Positions 35,528 through 45,166 of a stretch of DNA of 64,000 bases are shown one piece after another. The notes beneath the pieces are model-generated. The model saw only the letters and a list, made by a program, of their open reading frames with translations. It had not been told where the DNA came from and did no database searches. A program made the translations under genes and the position numbers. The stretch spans positions 248,001-312,000 of the forward strand of contig CAXXOV010000001.1 of NCBI GenBank assembly GCA_963422445.2. The letters run 5' to 3'. Every line of letters begins with the position of its first letter. The first letter of the stretch is position 1. Origin of the DNA: G963422445 sp963422445. Its GTDB lineage: Bacteria; Pseudomonadota; Alphaproteobacteria; Thalassobaculales; Thalassobaculaceae.

Positions 35528-36754
35528 ATGGACGCGACCATCGTTCCGGCAAGGGACCATCCAATCCAGGACGTCGACACCCACACCGACACCCGCGATT
35601 ATCTGGCTCATGCGCGCCGTGATGCGGAACGCAAGGGCTATGCCGACTGGCTTATCGTCGATATCGACGCACACCATGTCGAAAGTGTCAGCTGGGCCGA
35701 AGTCACCGAGTATATCGACGATCCGGTCATCCGGCACCAAGCCACGATGTATCAGAAGGAGCGCGTCGGCGCACCGCCCTACGGGCTGAACGGTGATCTC
35801 GGACTGCGGTATCAGGATGTCGGCGGGCGAATCCCGCACCAGTCGAGCCAGCGTGAAACCGTCACCGAAACCGATGTGCATCGCGATGTCGTGCTGACCT
35901 GCCGGGCCATGCATGCACTGGCTGTCGACTACATGGTCCTGTTTCCAACCCCGATGCTGTTTCTTGGCATGCATCCGCAAACCGACATGGAGGTGGTTCT
36001 CGCCCGGGCTTACAACCGCTGGCTTACCGAACGAATCCTGCCTGGCGAACCCGGTATCGTGAGCCTGGTAGTCCTGCCCTTCAACACGCCCGATGCGGCG
36101 CTCGAGATGGTAGAGACCTACGCCGATACGCCCGGGGTCATCGGATACTGTGTCACCTCCACCCGTTACAAGCCGGTTCACGCCAATGAATACATGTCCC
36201 TGTATCGCGCGATCGAGGCGACCGGCAAACCAATCGCCTTTCATGCCGGCTATCACTGGCAGGATCCGTCGCTGGCAACCTGCAACACCTTTCTCGGCAT
36301 GCATGCCCTGGGTTTCACATGGTGCAATATCGTGCACATGACCAACTGGATTCTGAACGGGATTCCCGAACGGTTCCCGAAACTCAAATCGCTGTGGGTC
36401 GAAAGCGGCCTAGCCTGGATACCGTTTCTGATGCAGCGTCTTGACGACCAGTACCTGATGCGTCAGTCGGAGGCGCCGTTGCTCAAACGCTTGCCAAGCG
36501 ACTATATGCGAACGAACTGCTGGTATAGCTGCCAGCCGATGGAAAAGGGCAATCTCAAGGCTCTGGAATGCACATTCGAGATGATCAACGCCGAACACCA
36601 GCTTCTCTACGCCTCGGACTGGCCGCATTTCGATTTTGACACGCCGGGCGTGATCCACGACCTGCCGTTTCTCGATGAATCGGCAAAACGCAATATTCTT
36701 GGCCTGAACGCGGCCCGCATGTTCCATCTGAACGAAAACGGGCCGGGGGCCTGA
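35528..36754 (+). CDS. amidohydrolase-family metal enzyme (ACMSD/COG2159-like)
   Basis: Amidohydrolase_2 TIM-barrel protein of 408 residues; the family includes ACMSD and gamma-resorcylate-type decarboxylases and some hydrolases. The DxH metal motif is IVDIDAHHVES (D47, H49). Later ligands are expected at IAFHAGYHWQ, NIVHMTNW and the Asp of LLYASDWPHFDFD. A 40-residue N-terminal extension precedes the barrel. It lies in a run of plus-strand genes ending with the two oxygenase subunits. It most likely decarboxylates or hydrolyses a ring-derived acid; the substrate is unknown. Confidence 0.82.
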   Translation: MDATIVPARDHPIQDVDTHTDTRDYLAHARRDAERKGYADWLIVDIDAHHVESVSWAEVTEYIDDPVIRHQATMYQKERVGAPPYGLNGDLGLRYQDVGGRIPHQSSQRETVTETDVHRDVVLTCRAMHALAVDYMVLFPTPMLFLGMHPQTDMEVVLARAYNRWLTERILPGEPGIVSLVVLPFNTPDAALEMVETYADTPGVIGYCVTSTRYKPVHANEYMSLYRAIEATGKPIAFHAGYHWQDPSLATCNTFLGMHALGFTWCNIVHMTNWILNGIPERFPKLKSLWVESGLAWIPFLMQRLDDQYLMRQSEAPLLKRLPSDYMRTNCWYSCQPMEKGNLKALECTFEMINAEHQLLYASDWPHFDFDTPGVIHDLPFLDESAKRNILGLNAARMFHLNENGPGA

Positions 36755-36851
36755 CAATGTCTCGCGCAACCATCACGACCGGTTCCGGCCTGCGCCATGG
36801 GACCGGTCCTTCAGGCTGGCGCCGACCAGACAATCAAACCGTGGATCAGAC

Positions 36852-38114
36852 ATGAACCAGCCGCAATCCGAAGCGTTGCCGCCCTTTGCATGGCCCGCGG
36901 AAGGAGTTACCCGGGTTCCGTTCCGGATCTTTTCCGACCCGGCGATCTATGCGCTCGAGCAAGAACGGATCTTTCGCGGTCCGGTGTGGAACTTTCTCTG
37001 CCTCGAACTCGAGCTTCCCGAAATCGGGGATTACCGCACCGGTTTCATTGGCGATACACCGATAATCGTGGCGCGCAATCGGGACGGTGCGATCAACGCG
37101 ATGGTGAATCGCTGCGCCCACAAGGGCGCTTTGGTCTGTCACAAGGAGCGTGGCAATGCGCGCGCGCTGTCCTGCGTCTACCATTCCTGGACCTACGACC
37201 TGACGGGACAGCTGATGGGTCTTGCCTTCCGGGACGGACTGCGGGGCAAGGGCGGCATGCCACCGGATTTCAAGGTCGGCGATCATCGTCTGGAGCCGGT
37301 CCGCACCACAATCCATGCGGGCATGGTGTTCGGCACCTTTTCAACGGAAACCCCTGATATCGAGACCTATTTCGGACCTTCGATGTGCGGCATTCTGGAG
37401 CGCAACTTTTCGCGCCCCCTGCAGTTGCTCGGCTACCACAGTCAGATCATTCACAATAACTGGAAGCTCTACGCCGAGAATGTGCGGGATTCCTACCACG
37501 CCACCCTCCTGCACACCTTCTATACTACCTTCAAGATCAACCGTCTGGACATGGATGGCGGGATCCGCATAACCGACGCCGAGAAGCCCTGGCACCATCT
37601 CTCGTTTGCCAAACGCGCAACCTTCGACGCCGCCGAAGAATATCAGACCGCGGATGTCCATTCCGCGAGTTACGATTCCCGGCTTGCCGGCTCCGACTTG
37701 CTCGACTCGTGGACCGAGTTCGATGACGGCATCACGCATTCTATTCAGGCCTTGTTTCCGACCCTGGCAATTCAGTTCACCCTCAATTCGCTGGCTGTCC
37801 GCTGGTTCACGCCTCGCGGCCTCGACCGGACGGAACTGTTCTGGATGTATCTCGGCTATGCCGATGACGACGCGGCGCAACAACGCATGCGGGTCATGCA
37901 GTCCAATCTGACCGGCGCCGCAGGACTGGTCAGCCTGGAAGATGGCTGCATCAATGAATTCGTCCAGCGCGGCACCATGGGCAGCGGCCAGGACGCAAGC
38001 GCATTCATGGAGATGGGCGGCAAGACCATCGAATCGAGCGAGGGGTCGCGAGCTACCGAGGTGGCAATTCGCGGTTTCTGGCAGGGTTATCGGGAGATCA
38101 TGGGATTTGACTGA
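36852..38114 (+). CDS. Rieske ring-hydroxylating oxygenase, alpha subunit
   Basis: Catalytic subunit of an aromatic-ring-hydroxylating dioxygenase, 420 residues. The Rieske ligands are C88 and H90 (NRCAHKGALVC) and C108 and H111 (LSCVYHSW). The mononuclear iron site is D213, H216 and H221 in YAENVRDSYHATLLH, with the third ligand (Asp) expected towards the C-terminus. NWKLYAEN is a standard alpha-subunit feature. The beta subunit overlaps the end of the gene. It probably receives electrons from the Rieske protein at 34749. The benzoate/anthranilate/salicylate-type group is possible; the substrate is not deducible. Confidence 0.9.
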   Translation: MNQPQSEALPPFAWPAEGVTRVPFRIFSDPAIYALEQERIFRGPVWNFLCLELELPEIGDYRTGFIGDTPIIVARNRDGAINAMVNRCAHKGALVCHKERGNARALSCVYHSWTYDLTGQLMGLAFRDGLRGKGGMPPDFKVGDHRLEPVRTTIHAGMVFGTFSTETPDIETYFGPSMCGILERNFSRPLQLLGYHSQIIHNNWKLYAENVRDSYHATLLHTFYTTFKINRLDMDGGIRITDAEKPWHHLSFAKRATFDAAEEYQTADVHSASYDSRLAGSDLLDSWTEFDDGITHSIQALFPTLAIQFTLNSLAVRWFTPRGLDRTELFWMYLGYADDDAAQQRMRVMQSNLTGAAGLVSLEDGCINEFVQRGTMGSGQDASAFMEMGGKTIESSEGSRATEVAIRGFWQGYREIMGFD

Positions 38115-38622
38115 AACACCCGTACCGGCCCCGGCGCGGCCCGCCTCCATACTCGACCCGAACTTGCGCGCGCGCGTGGCGGATTTCCTGACGGACTGCT
38201 CGATCGCCATTGACGAAGACCGCCTTGAGGACTGGCCGGGCTTCTTCACCGATGATGCGCTCTATCACATCACCACGCGCGAGAACGAAGCGCGCGGGCT
38301 GCCGGTCGGCATCATGCACTGCCGCGGCCGCGGCATGCTCGAGGATCGGGTGAAGGCGCTGCGCATCGCAAATATCTTCGAACCGCACAGCTACTGTCAT
38401 ATTCTCGGCCCGGTCCGGCTTGTCGATGCCGGCGGCGGTCTAGTGTCGGCACGAACCAGTTTCTCGGTTATCCGGACCATGCAGAACGGCGAGAGCATGC
38501 TCTTTGCCGCAGGCCGGTTTCTTGACGAGATCGCGGTGGATGCTTCCACTCTTGCGATACGCTCGCGGCGGGTCGTCCTTGAATCCCGCCGGGTCGACAT
38601 CCTGCTGGTGATCCCGCTCTGA
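38107..38622 (+). CDS. Rieske ring-hydroxylating oxygenase, beta subunit
   Basis: Small, cystatin/SnoaL-like subunit of about 171 residues that forms the alpha3-beta3 oxygenase with the preceding gene product. Typical features are VADFLTDCSIAIDEDRLEDW and PGFFTDDALYHITTRENEAR, then RVKALRIANIFEPHSYCHIL. It ends with RVVLESRRVDILLVIPL. The start is a TTG at 38107 overlapping the alpha-subunit stop, with GGGAG about ten bases upstream; this implies translational coupling. Confidence 0.88.
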   Translation: MTETPVPAPARPASILDPNLRARVADFLTDCSIAIDEDRLEDWPGFFTDDALYHITTRENEARGLPVGIMHCRGRGMLEDRVKALRIANIFEPHSYCHILGPVRLVDAGGGLVSARTSFSVIRTMQNGESMLFAAGRFLDEIAVDASTLAIRSRRVVLESRRVDILLVIPL

Positions 38623-38638
38623 CTCGGTCGGACCGGGA

Positions 38639-39508
38639 CTAAGCCTTGCGGTCCCGGACAAAGGGATAGATTCGCATCTGGTCCTGGTTCGGATCACTGT
38701 CAGCAAAGGCAGCAATCACCTCATACGCTTCGCGGATCACCTCGTTCGGCGTGCCCTCGGCCCCGGAACCGGTCACGAACAGGCCGATGTCCTTCTTGAC
38801 GATATGCGCCTCGGCGCCGGACCCATCGTAAGCTCCGGTCGCGACATATTTCGGGAAGATCTGCGCCGTTGCAAAATTCTGTCCCGAACTCGCATTGATC
38901 ACCTCAAGCATCGTTGCAATATCGAGCCCGCCGTTTTCGCCATAGGCGAGAGCCTCCGAAGTCGTGACATAGGAAGATATGCACAGCGCATTGTTGACAA
39001 CCTTCATGCGCTGGCCCTGTCCGGCATCCGTACCGACATGATAGAGCACCCGCGAATATCCCTCGATCAGCGGCCGGGCCCGTTCGACAGCCGGGGCGGC
39101 GCCTGCCGTCATGCTGGCGAGCGTACCCTCCTCGGCCCGGAACTTGAGGCCGGACACCGGGCTGTCGAGATAATCGATCCCGGCGGCCTCGAGGACAGCC
39201 GCGTTTTCCGCAGCGGCCTCGGGCCCGATCGTGCACGTATCGACGACAATGCTGCCGGCCCGGCCGGCAGCGGCGATTTCGGCGACGACGGCACGGTTGG
39301 CAGCAACGGTCGGCAACGATAACGCCATCACGTCGGCACGACGCGCCACCTCGTCATTCGATTGGGCGATTTCAGCCCCTTCCGGCGCACGGTCGGCTGT
39401 ACCGGCAATGTCGTGAACAATCATTGCGATGCCGGTGGCGCGGGCATTCCTTGCCATCGGCCGTCCCATATTGCCCAATCCGATGAACCCGAACAGTGTA
39501 TCAGCCAT
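38639..39508 (-). CDS. beta-hydroxyacid dehydrogenase (3-hydroxyisobutyrate dehydrogenase-like)
   Basis: NAD(P)-dependent dehydrogenase of 289 residues. The Rossmann motif is TLFGFIGLGNMGRPMARNA. The substrate-binding segment is YLDSPVSGLKFRAEEGTLAS, and the catalytic lysine is in GQGQRMKVVNNALC. The start at 39508 has AAGGAAGGTG upstream; a further in-frame start 51 bases earlier has none. It converges on the oxygenase beta gene, 16 bases from its stop. It may oxidise a hydroxyacid formed in the same pathway. Confidence 0.88.
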   Translation of the reverse strand: MADTLFGFIGLGNMGRPMARNARATGIAMIVHDIAGTADRAPEGAEIAQSNDEVARRADVMALSLPTVAANRAVVAEIAAAGRAGSIVVDTCTIGPEAAAENAAVLEAAGIDYLDSPVSGLKFRAEEGTLASMTAGAAPAVERARPLIEGYSRVLYHVGTDAGQGQRMKVVNNALCISSYVTTSEALAYGENGGLDIATMLEVINASSGQNFATAQIFPKYVATGAYDGSGAEAHIVKKDIGLFVTGSGAEGTPNEVIREAYEVIAAFADSDPNQDQMRIYPFVRDRKA

Positions 39509-39648
39509 GAGTATCACCTTCCTTTCGAACCGGTCCGTTGCGGCCAGGAGGTCCGTCACGATCTGGACCAGGGATCGCCACGCCCGCCGATCGCAAGTTT
39601 CCGATCGGGCGCATCAGGACGCTATTGACGATACCCGCGACAGGATCG

Positions 39649-40416
39649 TCAGGAAAAGACAATTCCGCCGTTCACATCGAGCACGACACCAACCATGCCG
39701 GCAGCAGCCGGCGACAACAGAAATGCGATCGGCCAAGCAATATCCTCCGGTTCGAGAATCCGGCCCAGCGGGAAGCCATCCGTACTGATGTCACGGCCTT
39801 CGGTCATCTGGGTTCTCGTCGGCCCCGGTGCGACTGCGTTGACGAGGACACCGGCGCCAGCATACTGGGACGCGAGTAAACGGGTCACGGCATGGACACC
39901 ACCCTTACTGGCAACATAATGCGGTTGCGATGTCAGCCCGCCCATACGGCCGGCAATCGATCCGACCAGAACCAGCCGTCCCCAGCCAGCCTGCTCCATG
40001 CGCGGCAACACGGCGCGCGCCACATTGATCGGACCACGCATGTTGACGTCGAAGATCAGATCGACATCCTGGTCCCAGAGTGCCGTATCGCTGGCGATCC
40101 AGTCATTGTAACGGGTGACGCCGGCAGTCAGGGCGACGGCATTCGGCATTCTTCCCTCGGTTTCAAGCCCGGCCATGACCGCATCGACCGCACTTCGGTC
40201 AGCGATATCGAACGCCTTCGTCGCGATGGTGATTCCGAATCGGCTTTCGATAACCCGCGCCGTTCCGGCCGGTTCATCCACATCGGCAAGAATCAGGTTG
40301 GCACCCTGTGCCGCGCAGACCTCGCTGACGGCACGGCCGATTCCCTGTTGGGCGCCGATCACCATGACTGTCAGGCCGGCCAAATCGAATCCGGCGGGTT
40401 TTCTAGTTTGGGTCAT
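39649..40416 (-). CDS. short-chain dehydrogenase/reductase
   Basis: SDR-family oxidoreductase of 255 residues. The cofactor motif is VMVIGAQQGIGRAVSEVCAA, with D45 in LILADVDEP suggesting NAD preference. The catalytic Ser is in VLVGSIAGRMGG and the YxxxK motif is HYVASKGGVHAVTR. The C-terminus ends AGMVGVVLDVNGGIVFS. Dihydrodiol dehydrogenases acting after ring oxygenases are often SDRs, so this is a candidate second step for the cluster; that assignment is inference. Confidence 0.9.
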   Translation of the reverse strand: MTQTRKPAGFDLAGLTVMVIGAQQGIGRAVSEVCAAQGANLILADVDEPAGTARVIESRFGITIATKAFDIADRSAVDAVMAGLETEGRMPNAVALTAGVTRYNDWIASDTALWDQDVDLIFDVNMRGPINVARAVLPRMEQAGWGRLVLVGSIAGRMGGLTSQPHYVASKGGVHAVTRLLASQYAGAGVLVNAVAPGPTRTQMTEGRDISTDGFPLGRILEPEDIAWPIAFLLSPAAAGMVGVVLDVNGGIVFS

Positions 40417-40463
40417 GACGTCTCCGCCGCTGTTTGGTTTCGCAGTATCGACGCGCCCGCACG

Positions 40464-41279
40464 TTATCGCAAGCGGGCGCCGACCATGGTCAGACAGTCG
40501 TCGTTCAGGGGCGTCAAAGGGGTGAAATCCCGGAGCGCAAGAAAATCCGGACGGGTCGGCCGGCGAATGGCGTTGTCAACCCGATTGAGACTCGAGAACA
40601 CGATCGACCGGTCCCATGGCGACATGTTCGGTGCGGAACCGTGCACCGTGCAACCATGGAAGAAGACCGTCGATCCGGCCGGGCCCTTCGGGGCAGCGAT
40701 ACCGTTCGCCCTGATCATCGCATTGATCGTTTCCTTGCGGTAGGGGCTGCCAACGGCATCGGCCGAAAGCCGGCCATAGCCCGGCACCCGTTCGAAATCC
40801 TGATCGGCCTCGAGGCGGCCATTCGCATGCGAACCCGGGATGAACATCATCGGACCGTTGAATTCGTTGACCTCGTCGAGAAACAAGGCCGCGTTGATAA
40901 CCGCCGGTTCGGGCATCCCGTCGTCCTCGTACCAGGTCCGGTAATCCTGATGCCAGTGCCAGATCTCACCGTCTTGCGCCTCTTTGGCATTGACCTTAAA
41001 CTGGTGCAGATAGACGGTGCCGCCGAGAATCTGGCGGGCCGGCTCGATCAGGCGAGGATGGCGGCTGAGGTTCAGGAACAACTCGTCGCGCAGATGCGGC
41101 GCGATCACCGAGCGGACGGCGTTGCTGCCCCGTTCGCGAAGGGTTTCCGGTCCGTCATGCCGCATCAGGTCCGGCAACTGCGCACGCAGCGAAGCGACCT
41201 CGTCGGCTCGAAACAGGCTTGGCACAAACAGAAATCCGCTGCGCTCGAAGGCTGTGATCTGGTCTGGCGTGAGTTTCAC
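40464..41279 (-). CDS. phytanoyl-CoA dioxygenase (PhyH) family protein
   Basis: Fe(II)/2-oxoglutarate oxygenase of 271 residues. The iron-binding HxD is H110 and D112 in IWHWHQDYRTW, and the distal histidine is in FFHGCTVHGSAPN. NGPMMFIPGSHANGRLE is a conserved PhyH segment. The N-terminus MKLTPDQITAFERSGFLFVP is characteristic. It diverges from the TauD gene at 41466. PhyH proteins act on many small molecules, including ectoine precursors and quaternary amines, so the substrate is open. Confidence 0.9.
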   Translation of the reverse strand: MKLTPDQITAFERSGFLFVPSLFRADEVASLRAQLPDLMRHDGPETLRERGSNAVRSVIAPHLRDELFLNLSRHPRLIEPARQILGGTVYLHQFKVNAKEAQDGEIWHWHQDYRTWYEDDGMPEPAVINAALFLDEVNEFNGPMMFIPGSHANGRLEADQDFERVPGYGRLSADAVGSPYRKETINAMIRANGIAAPKGPAGSTVFFHGCTVHGSAPNMSPWDRSIVFSSLNRVDNAIRRPTRPDFLALRDFTPLTPLNDDCLTMVGARLR

Positions 41280-41465
41280 CTGCGCCTCCTGTCAGGGTTG
41301 GCAGACATCTGGATCGTAGCGGAATTCGAGATCATCTGCACGCCACTGGCGGCGCCATCCTGCGAGGAGCCTGATGCCACGCCAAGATCCGACTCCACCC
41401 ACAGAAAATTTGACGTTAGACTGCGCCGGATCCGCACGAAAACCATTCCGCCAGAGGAGATGCCA

Positions 41466-42296
41466 ATGTCGACAGCTCTGGAGATCACGCCCGTTACCCC
41501 TTTGATCGGTGCCGAAATATCCGGTATCGATCTGTCAAAACCGCTCTCAGGCAACGAGCTTGGGGCCGTCCGGCAGGCTTTGCTCAATCATCTTGTTCTG
41601 TTCTTCCGCGAACAGGACATGACGGTCGAGGAACAGAAGGATTTCGGCCGGCAGTTCGGCGACCTGCACATTCATCCGGCGCGCGACCGCAACGGCCTCG
41701 ATGGGCATCCCGAGATTCTCTATATCAATGCCGGACCGGACACCTCCCGGGTCAATGGCGACGAATGGCATTCCGATGTCTCTTGCGACCCCGAGCCCCC
41801 GATGGGAAGTATTCTGCGCCTGTTCGAGGTGCCGCCAGCGGGCGGCGATACCCTCTTTGCCAACATGTATGCCGCATATGACGCCCTGTCGGACGCCATG
41901 AAAGATTTTCTCGGCGGTCTGACGGCGATTCACGACGGCGGTCCGAACTATATCGACCGGGCGAAGCGGGCCGGTATCTATAAGCCCGACAAGGTGTTTC
42001 CGGCCAACGAGCATCCGGTCATCCGGACCCATCCCGAGACCGGACAAAAATCAATATACGTCAACAGGATCTTCACCCAATCCATCGTCGGCCTGAGCCG
42101 TGACGAAAGCCGAGCGGTTCTCGACTTCCTGTTTCAACACATCGCCAAACCGGATTTTCAGTGTCGTTTCCGCTGGGAAAAGGATTCGGTGGCATTCTGG
42201 GACAACCGGTGCACGCTGCACCATGCGATGTGGGATTACTATCCAAATATCCGCCGCGGTTACCGGGTGACCGTCAAGGGTGACAGACCAGTCTGA
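41466..42296 (+). CDS. TauD/TfdA-family dioxygenase
   Basis: Fe(II)/2-oxoglutarate dioxygenase of 276 residues. It starts LEITPVTPLIGAEISGIDLS. The HxD motif is H102 and D104 in DEWHSDVSCDPEPP. VPPAGGDTLFANMYAAYDAL and HPVIRTHPETGQKSIYVNRI are standard TauD segments. The C-terminal iron and 2OG ligands lie in WDNRCTLHHAMWDYYP and RRGYRVTVKGD. AGAGGAG lies upstream of the ATG at 41466. It diverges from the PhyH gene and is immediately followed by the mobile-element island. Confidence 0.92.
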   Translation: MSTALEITPVTPLIGAEISGIDLSKPLSGNELGAVRQALLNHLVLFFREQDMTVEEQKDFGRQFGDLHIHPARDRNGLDGHPEILYINAGPDTSRVNGDEWHSDVSCDPEPPMGSILRLFEVPPAGGDTLFANMYAAYDALSDAMKDFLGGLTAIHDGGPNYIDRAKRAGIYKPDKVFPANEHPVIRTHPETGQKSIYVNRIFTQSIVGLSRDESRAVLDFLFQHIAKPDFQCRFRWEKDSVAFWDNRCTLHHAMWDYYPNIRRGYRVTVKGDRPV

Positions 42297-42569
42297 TGCG
42301 GTGTCCCGACCTGTCGGCCTGCGAACCGGATCGCATGGAGGGTTTCGAGCACGACCCACGATGTTCAGGCCGCGCGGTGTGACCGCTTCTACCGTCTCGA
42401 TGTTCGAGGTGGATCGTGTCCCGTGAACAGAAACGCGCCCATGACCCGGCGGCGTCGCAGGCGCATTCAGTGAAGCCGGGCCGGGTGCGGCGATGCGTGA
42501 CCGATCCGTGACTCCTGACCGCTCTGCTGCCGGGTCGAATCAAGGGTCAATCGGTTCGGTATTCGTGTA

Positions 42570-43792
42570 ATACCAAACGCAAGTCATATGAACCGATACA
42601 GTGAGGCATCGGGATCAGCACGATGGGGCTACGGCCCAGCTGCGCCGGGTCGTATTGGTGATGACGTCGGGCTGGTCGGTCAGCCATTGCCACCCCGTCC
42701 AGCAGGCGTCCCTCAGGGCGGAGACATCCTTGAACACGCGGTTGGCGAAGCGGTTCGATTTCAGGAACAGAATGATCTGCTCCATCGGATTGAGTTCCGG
42801 ACTGTAGGGCGGCAGATGCACGAGCGTCAGGTTGGGGGGAACGAGAAGGTCGCCCGAGCGATGCCAGCCCGCCCCGTCCAGCACAATCACGCCGTGCGCA
42901 CCCGGCGCCACGGCCGCGCCGATCGCCGCCAGATGCTCGTTCATCGACGCCGTGTTCGCCCTGTCCGCCACGTGGGCGATGCCGACGCCGCGCTCTGCGC
43001 AGGTGGCGCCGAACAGATAGACGTAGCCATAGCGATGGTCGCGCACGATGCGCGGACGCTGCTTCCCATTCGCCCAGACCCGTGTCGTCATCCCCTTCTG
43101 GCCGATGCGCGCTTCGTCCTGGAACCAGATTTCTATCGGACCCGCCAGCGCCTCAGAGCTGAGCGCCGACGTCAACTGTGCCTCGAACTCCGCCACGAAC
43201 GACCTCTGCCGCTCCGCGTCGGCTTTGGGGTGGATCGGCCGCCCCGAGACAAAGCGAAACCCGGCCCTTCGGAGCATCATACGGGCACCGCTCTCCGTAT
43301 AGATGACCCCGAAGGCCTCCTCGATTTTCCGTAAGATGTCCTGAACGCGCCAGCGCGTCACACCGTCCCGCTCAAGCTCGGGACCCGCCTCGATCCAGGC
43401 GCCGATCTCGGCGATCTGCGCGTCCGTCAACCGGCCCTCGCTCCCGCCGCGCGGGAGATCCGCGAGGCCGTCGAAGCCCTCCGTGTTGTAGCGCAACACC
43501 CAGTCGCGCAGGATTTGAAGCTCCATGCCCTGCGCCCGAGCCGCCTCCGTGCGAGACGCACCCTCCATGATCATGGCGAGCGCACGCGCGCGCGACGCTT
43601 GTTTCGCGTCCCCGCAGTGCCTCGAAAGCGCGTGGAGCTCGTCCGCTGTGTGTGCCGTCCAGGTTATCGGCGTTGCCGCACTCATCGTCATCCTCCGGCG
43701 CTGGTGAGTCGATCACCACAGTCTATGAAGGTCGTCCGGACCGTCACCCCAACATATTGGGATGGTGAGTCAATTTGGAGCGCGCTTGGTAT
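42570..43792 (-). mobile_element. IS630-family element (about 1.2 kb)
   Basis: A complete IS630-type transposase is bounded by short inverted repeats: ATACCAAACGC at 42570 and, on the other strand, ATACCAAGCGC ending at 43792. The left end is preceded by TA, the usual IS630 target, but the right flank is CA, so exact ends or a duplication are not certain. No internal stop or frameshift is seen in the transposase, so the element may still be able to move. Confidence 0.75.
42615..43685 (-). CDS. IS630-family transposase
   Basis: Intact DDE transposase of about 356 residues. An N-terminal helix-turn-helix region includes ASRTEAARAQGMELQILRDW. The catalytic residues are D in IWFQDEARIGQKG, D in VIVLDGAGWHRSG and E in PYSPELNPMEQIILFLKSN. 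GGAGG lies six bases before the ATG at 43685; another ATG two codons earlier is possible. The complete frame contrasts with the broken transposases elsewhere in the window. Confidence 0.92.
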   Translation of the reverse strand: MSAATPITWTAHTADELHALSRHCGDAKQASRARALAMIMEGASRTEAARAQGMELQILRDWVLRYNTEGFDGLADLPRGGSEGRLTDAQIAEIGAWIEAGPELERDGVTRWRVQDILRKIEEAFGVIYTESGARMMLRRAGFRFVSGRPIHPKADAERQRSFVAEFEAQLTSALSSEALAGPIEIWFQDEARIGQKGMTTRVWANGKQRPRIVRDHRYGYVYLFGATCAERGVGIAHVADRANTASMNEHLAAIGAAVAPGAHGVIVLDGAGWHRSGDLLVPPNLTLVHLPPYSPELNPMEQIILFLKSNRFANRVFKDVSALRDACWTGWQWLTDQPDVITNTTRRSWAVAPSC

Positions 43793-44299
43793 CAATCGTA
43801 CCGGCGATTATCCCGCGAGACCCGGATGCCAAGCCTCCCGTCGAAAGCTTGTAGCATCGAGGATCCAGGGATCGTGTTGACAGGTTCTGTGTCGCCGTCA
43901 TCGACTCACGAGACTCCTCGAAATCTGGACTCGGATGTCCCCGGCGGTCGGCCTGCGCATTGTGAACCACCAACAACCACGCAGCCATTGCGCTGGCGGT
44001 CAGTGAAGGTCCGGCCCGCGCAGCACGCCCAGTGCACCCGGATGACTCTCGATGTCGACATCAAGCGGCAGCATCAGCGCAATCAGCGTCCGACACAAAC
44101 CCGCCGACGCCGTCGATCCGAAAGACCCCATCCGCCACTCCCATCATACGAGAATGCCACCCATAGACTGGCGATTCTATATAACATCAAGAAAAAACAG
44201 GGACGCAATGACACCACACCAGCACTCACAATCGTTCCATCATCGTCAGCAACATGGTATCTGGGCAGTTACGAAGTTTTAAGCTCAATTCGTGCCTCG
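43793..44299. other. gene-poor stretch between two IS elements
   Basis: About 500 bases, partly AT-rich (around 44160-44290). Short open frames on the plus strand have no recognisable features. Nothing can be assigned. Confidence 0.4.
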
Positions 44300-45166
44300 T
44301 AGGCTCGGTCTAACCATCGCCGCCTCGAGGCAGGCTCTGGGCGATGACTGATCGCCGCGTTCGATGAGATGGAACCACCTCAGATAGCTGTCGAGGTTCT
44401 TGGTGGGATGCTACGGAAGCCGCGCAGGACGCCCTTGATCTGGCTGTGGCGGCTATTGACCGTCTGGATGGGCCGCGCGCGCCGGACCCGCTCGCTGGCA
44501 GAAGCGTTGATGCTCTCGTGTGGGATGTCGAGCGCCGCCGCAACGGGCGGATAGCAGCGGTTGGCGTCGGAGACGAGCAGCGCATCCGGTGCGACGACCG
44601 GCTCCAGCCCCTCCTTCACGCTGTCTGGGTTGAGGGCGGGCAGGGTATGGCTGAGGATCTCGCCCGCACGGCCGGCGGCGACCAGGACCGGCCCCGGCGC
44701 CGCGTGCGGTCCAGCTTCCGCTCCCCCTTGCGGCTCTCGAGAACGACGGTCTCGAGAGCCTCGGCGATCCCAGCAAGCCGGTCCGGCGCCTGGCGCACCG
44801 CCGCCAGAAAGCGGTGGCGCCAGCGAGGCGTCGTGCGCGGCGCAATCCCGCAGCGCTCGGCAGCCTCCCGGATCGTCTCGCCGGCGCCAGGCGAGGCACC
44901 AAAGGCCAGCCAGCGCTCCTCATGGTGCAAGCCCGACAGCGCTGTGCCGGTCAGCACACCGAACGTCTTCCCACAGGCCTTGCACCGGAAACGGCGAAGA
45001 CCGCGCGCCGTGCCCCGCGACACCGCCACTCGTCATCCACGTCCAGCTCGATCACCGCCAGCGAGGCCGCGCCCTCCGGCGGGTCCGACAGCACCGCCGC
45101 CACTGCCATGCGCTGCGCCGTCTCAACTCATCGACACGCGAGAACCAATCCCGAAACCGCTGTCAT
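44300..45166 (-). pseudogene. IS1595-family transposase, multiply frameshifted
   Basis: Minus-strand remnant in at least four frame segments. The N-terminus is near 45166, with FRDWFSRVDE and TAQRMAVAAVLSDPPEGAAS in adjacent frames. The zinc-finger and helix-turn-helix part is RGLRRFRCKACGKTF and ETIREAAERCGIAPRT, then KGERKLDRTRRRGRSW. The catalytic core is APDALLVSDANRCYPPVAAA, ESINASASERVR and IQTVNSRHSQIKGVLRGFRS. The end, DSYLRWFHLIERGDQ, is again in another frame. Terminal repeats were not identified. The IS1016-like (IS1595) assignment rests on the NSRHSQIKGFLRGFRG region. Confidence 0.78.

Noticed and set aside
40434..41465. Long N-terminal extension (344 codons) of the TauD gene
   Set aside because: It is antisense to the PhyH gene; TauD proteins begin at the methionine at 41466, which has an AGAGGAG site.
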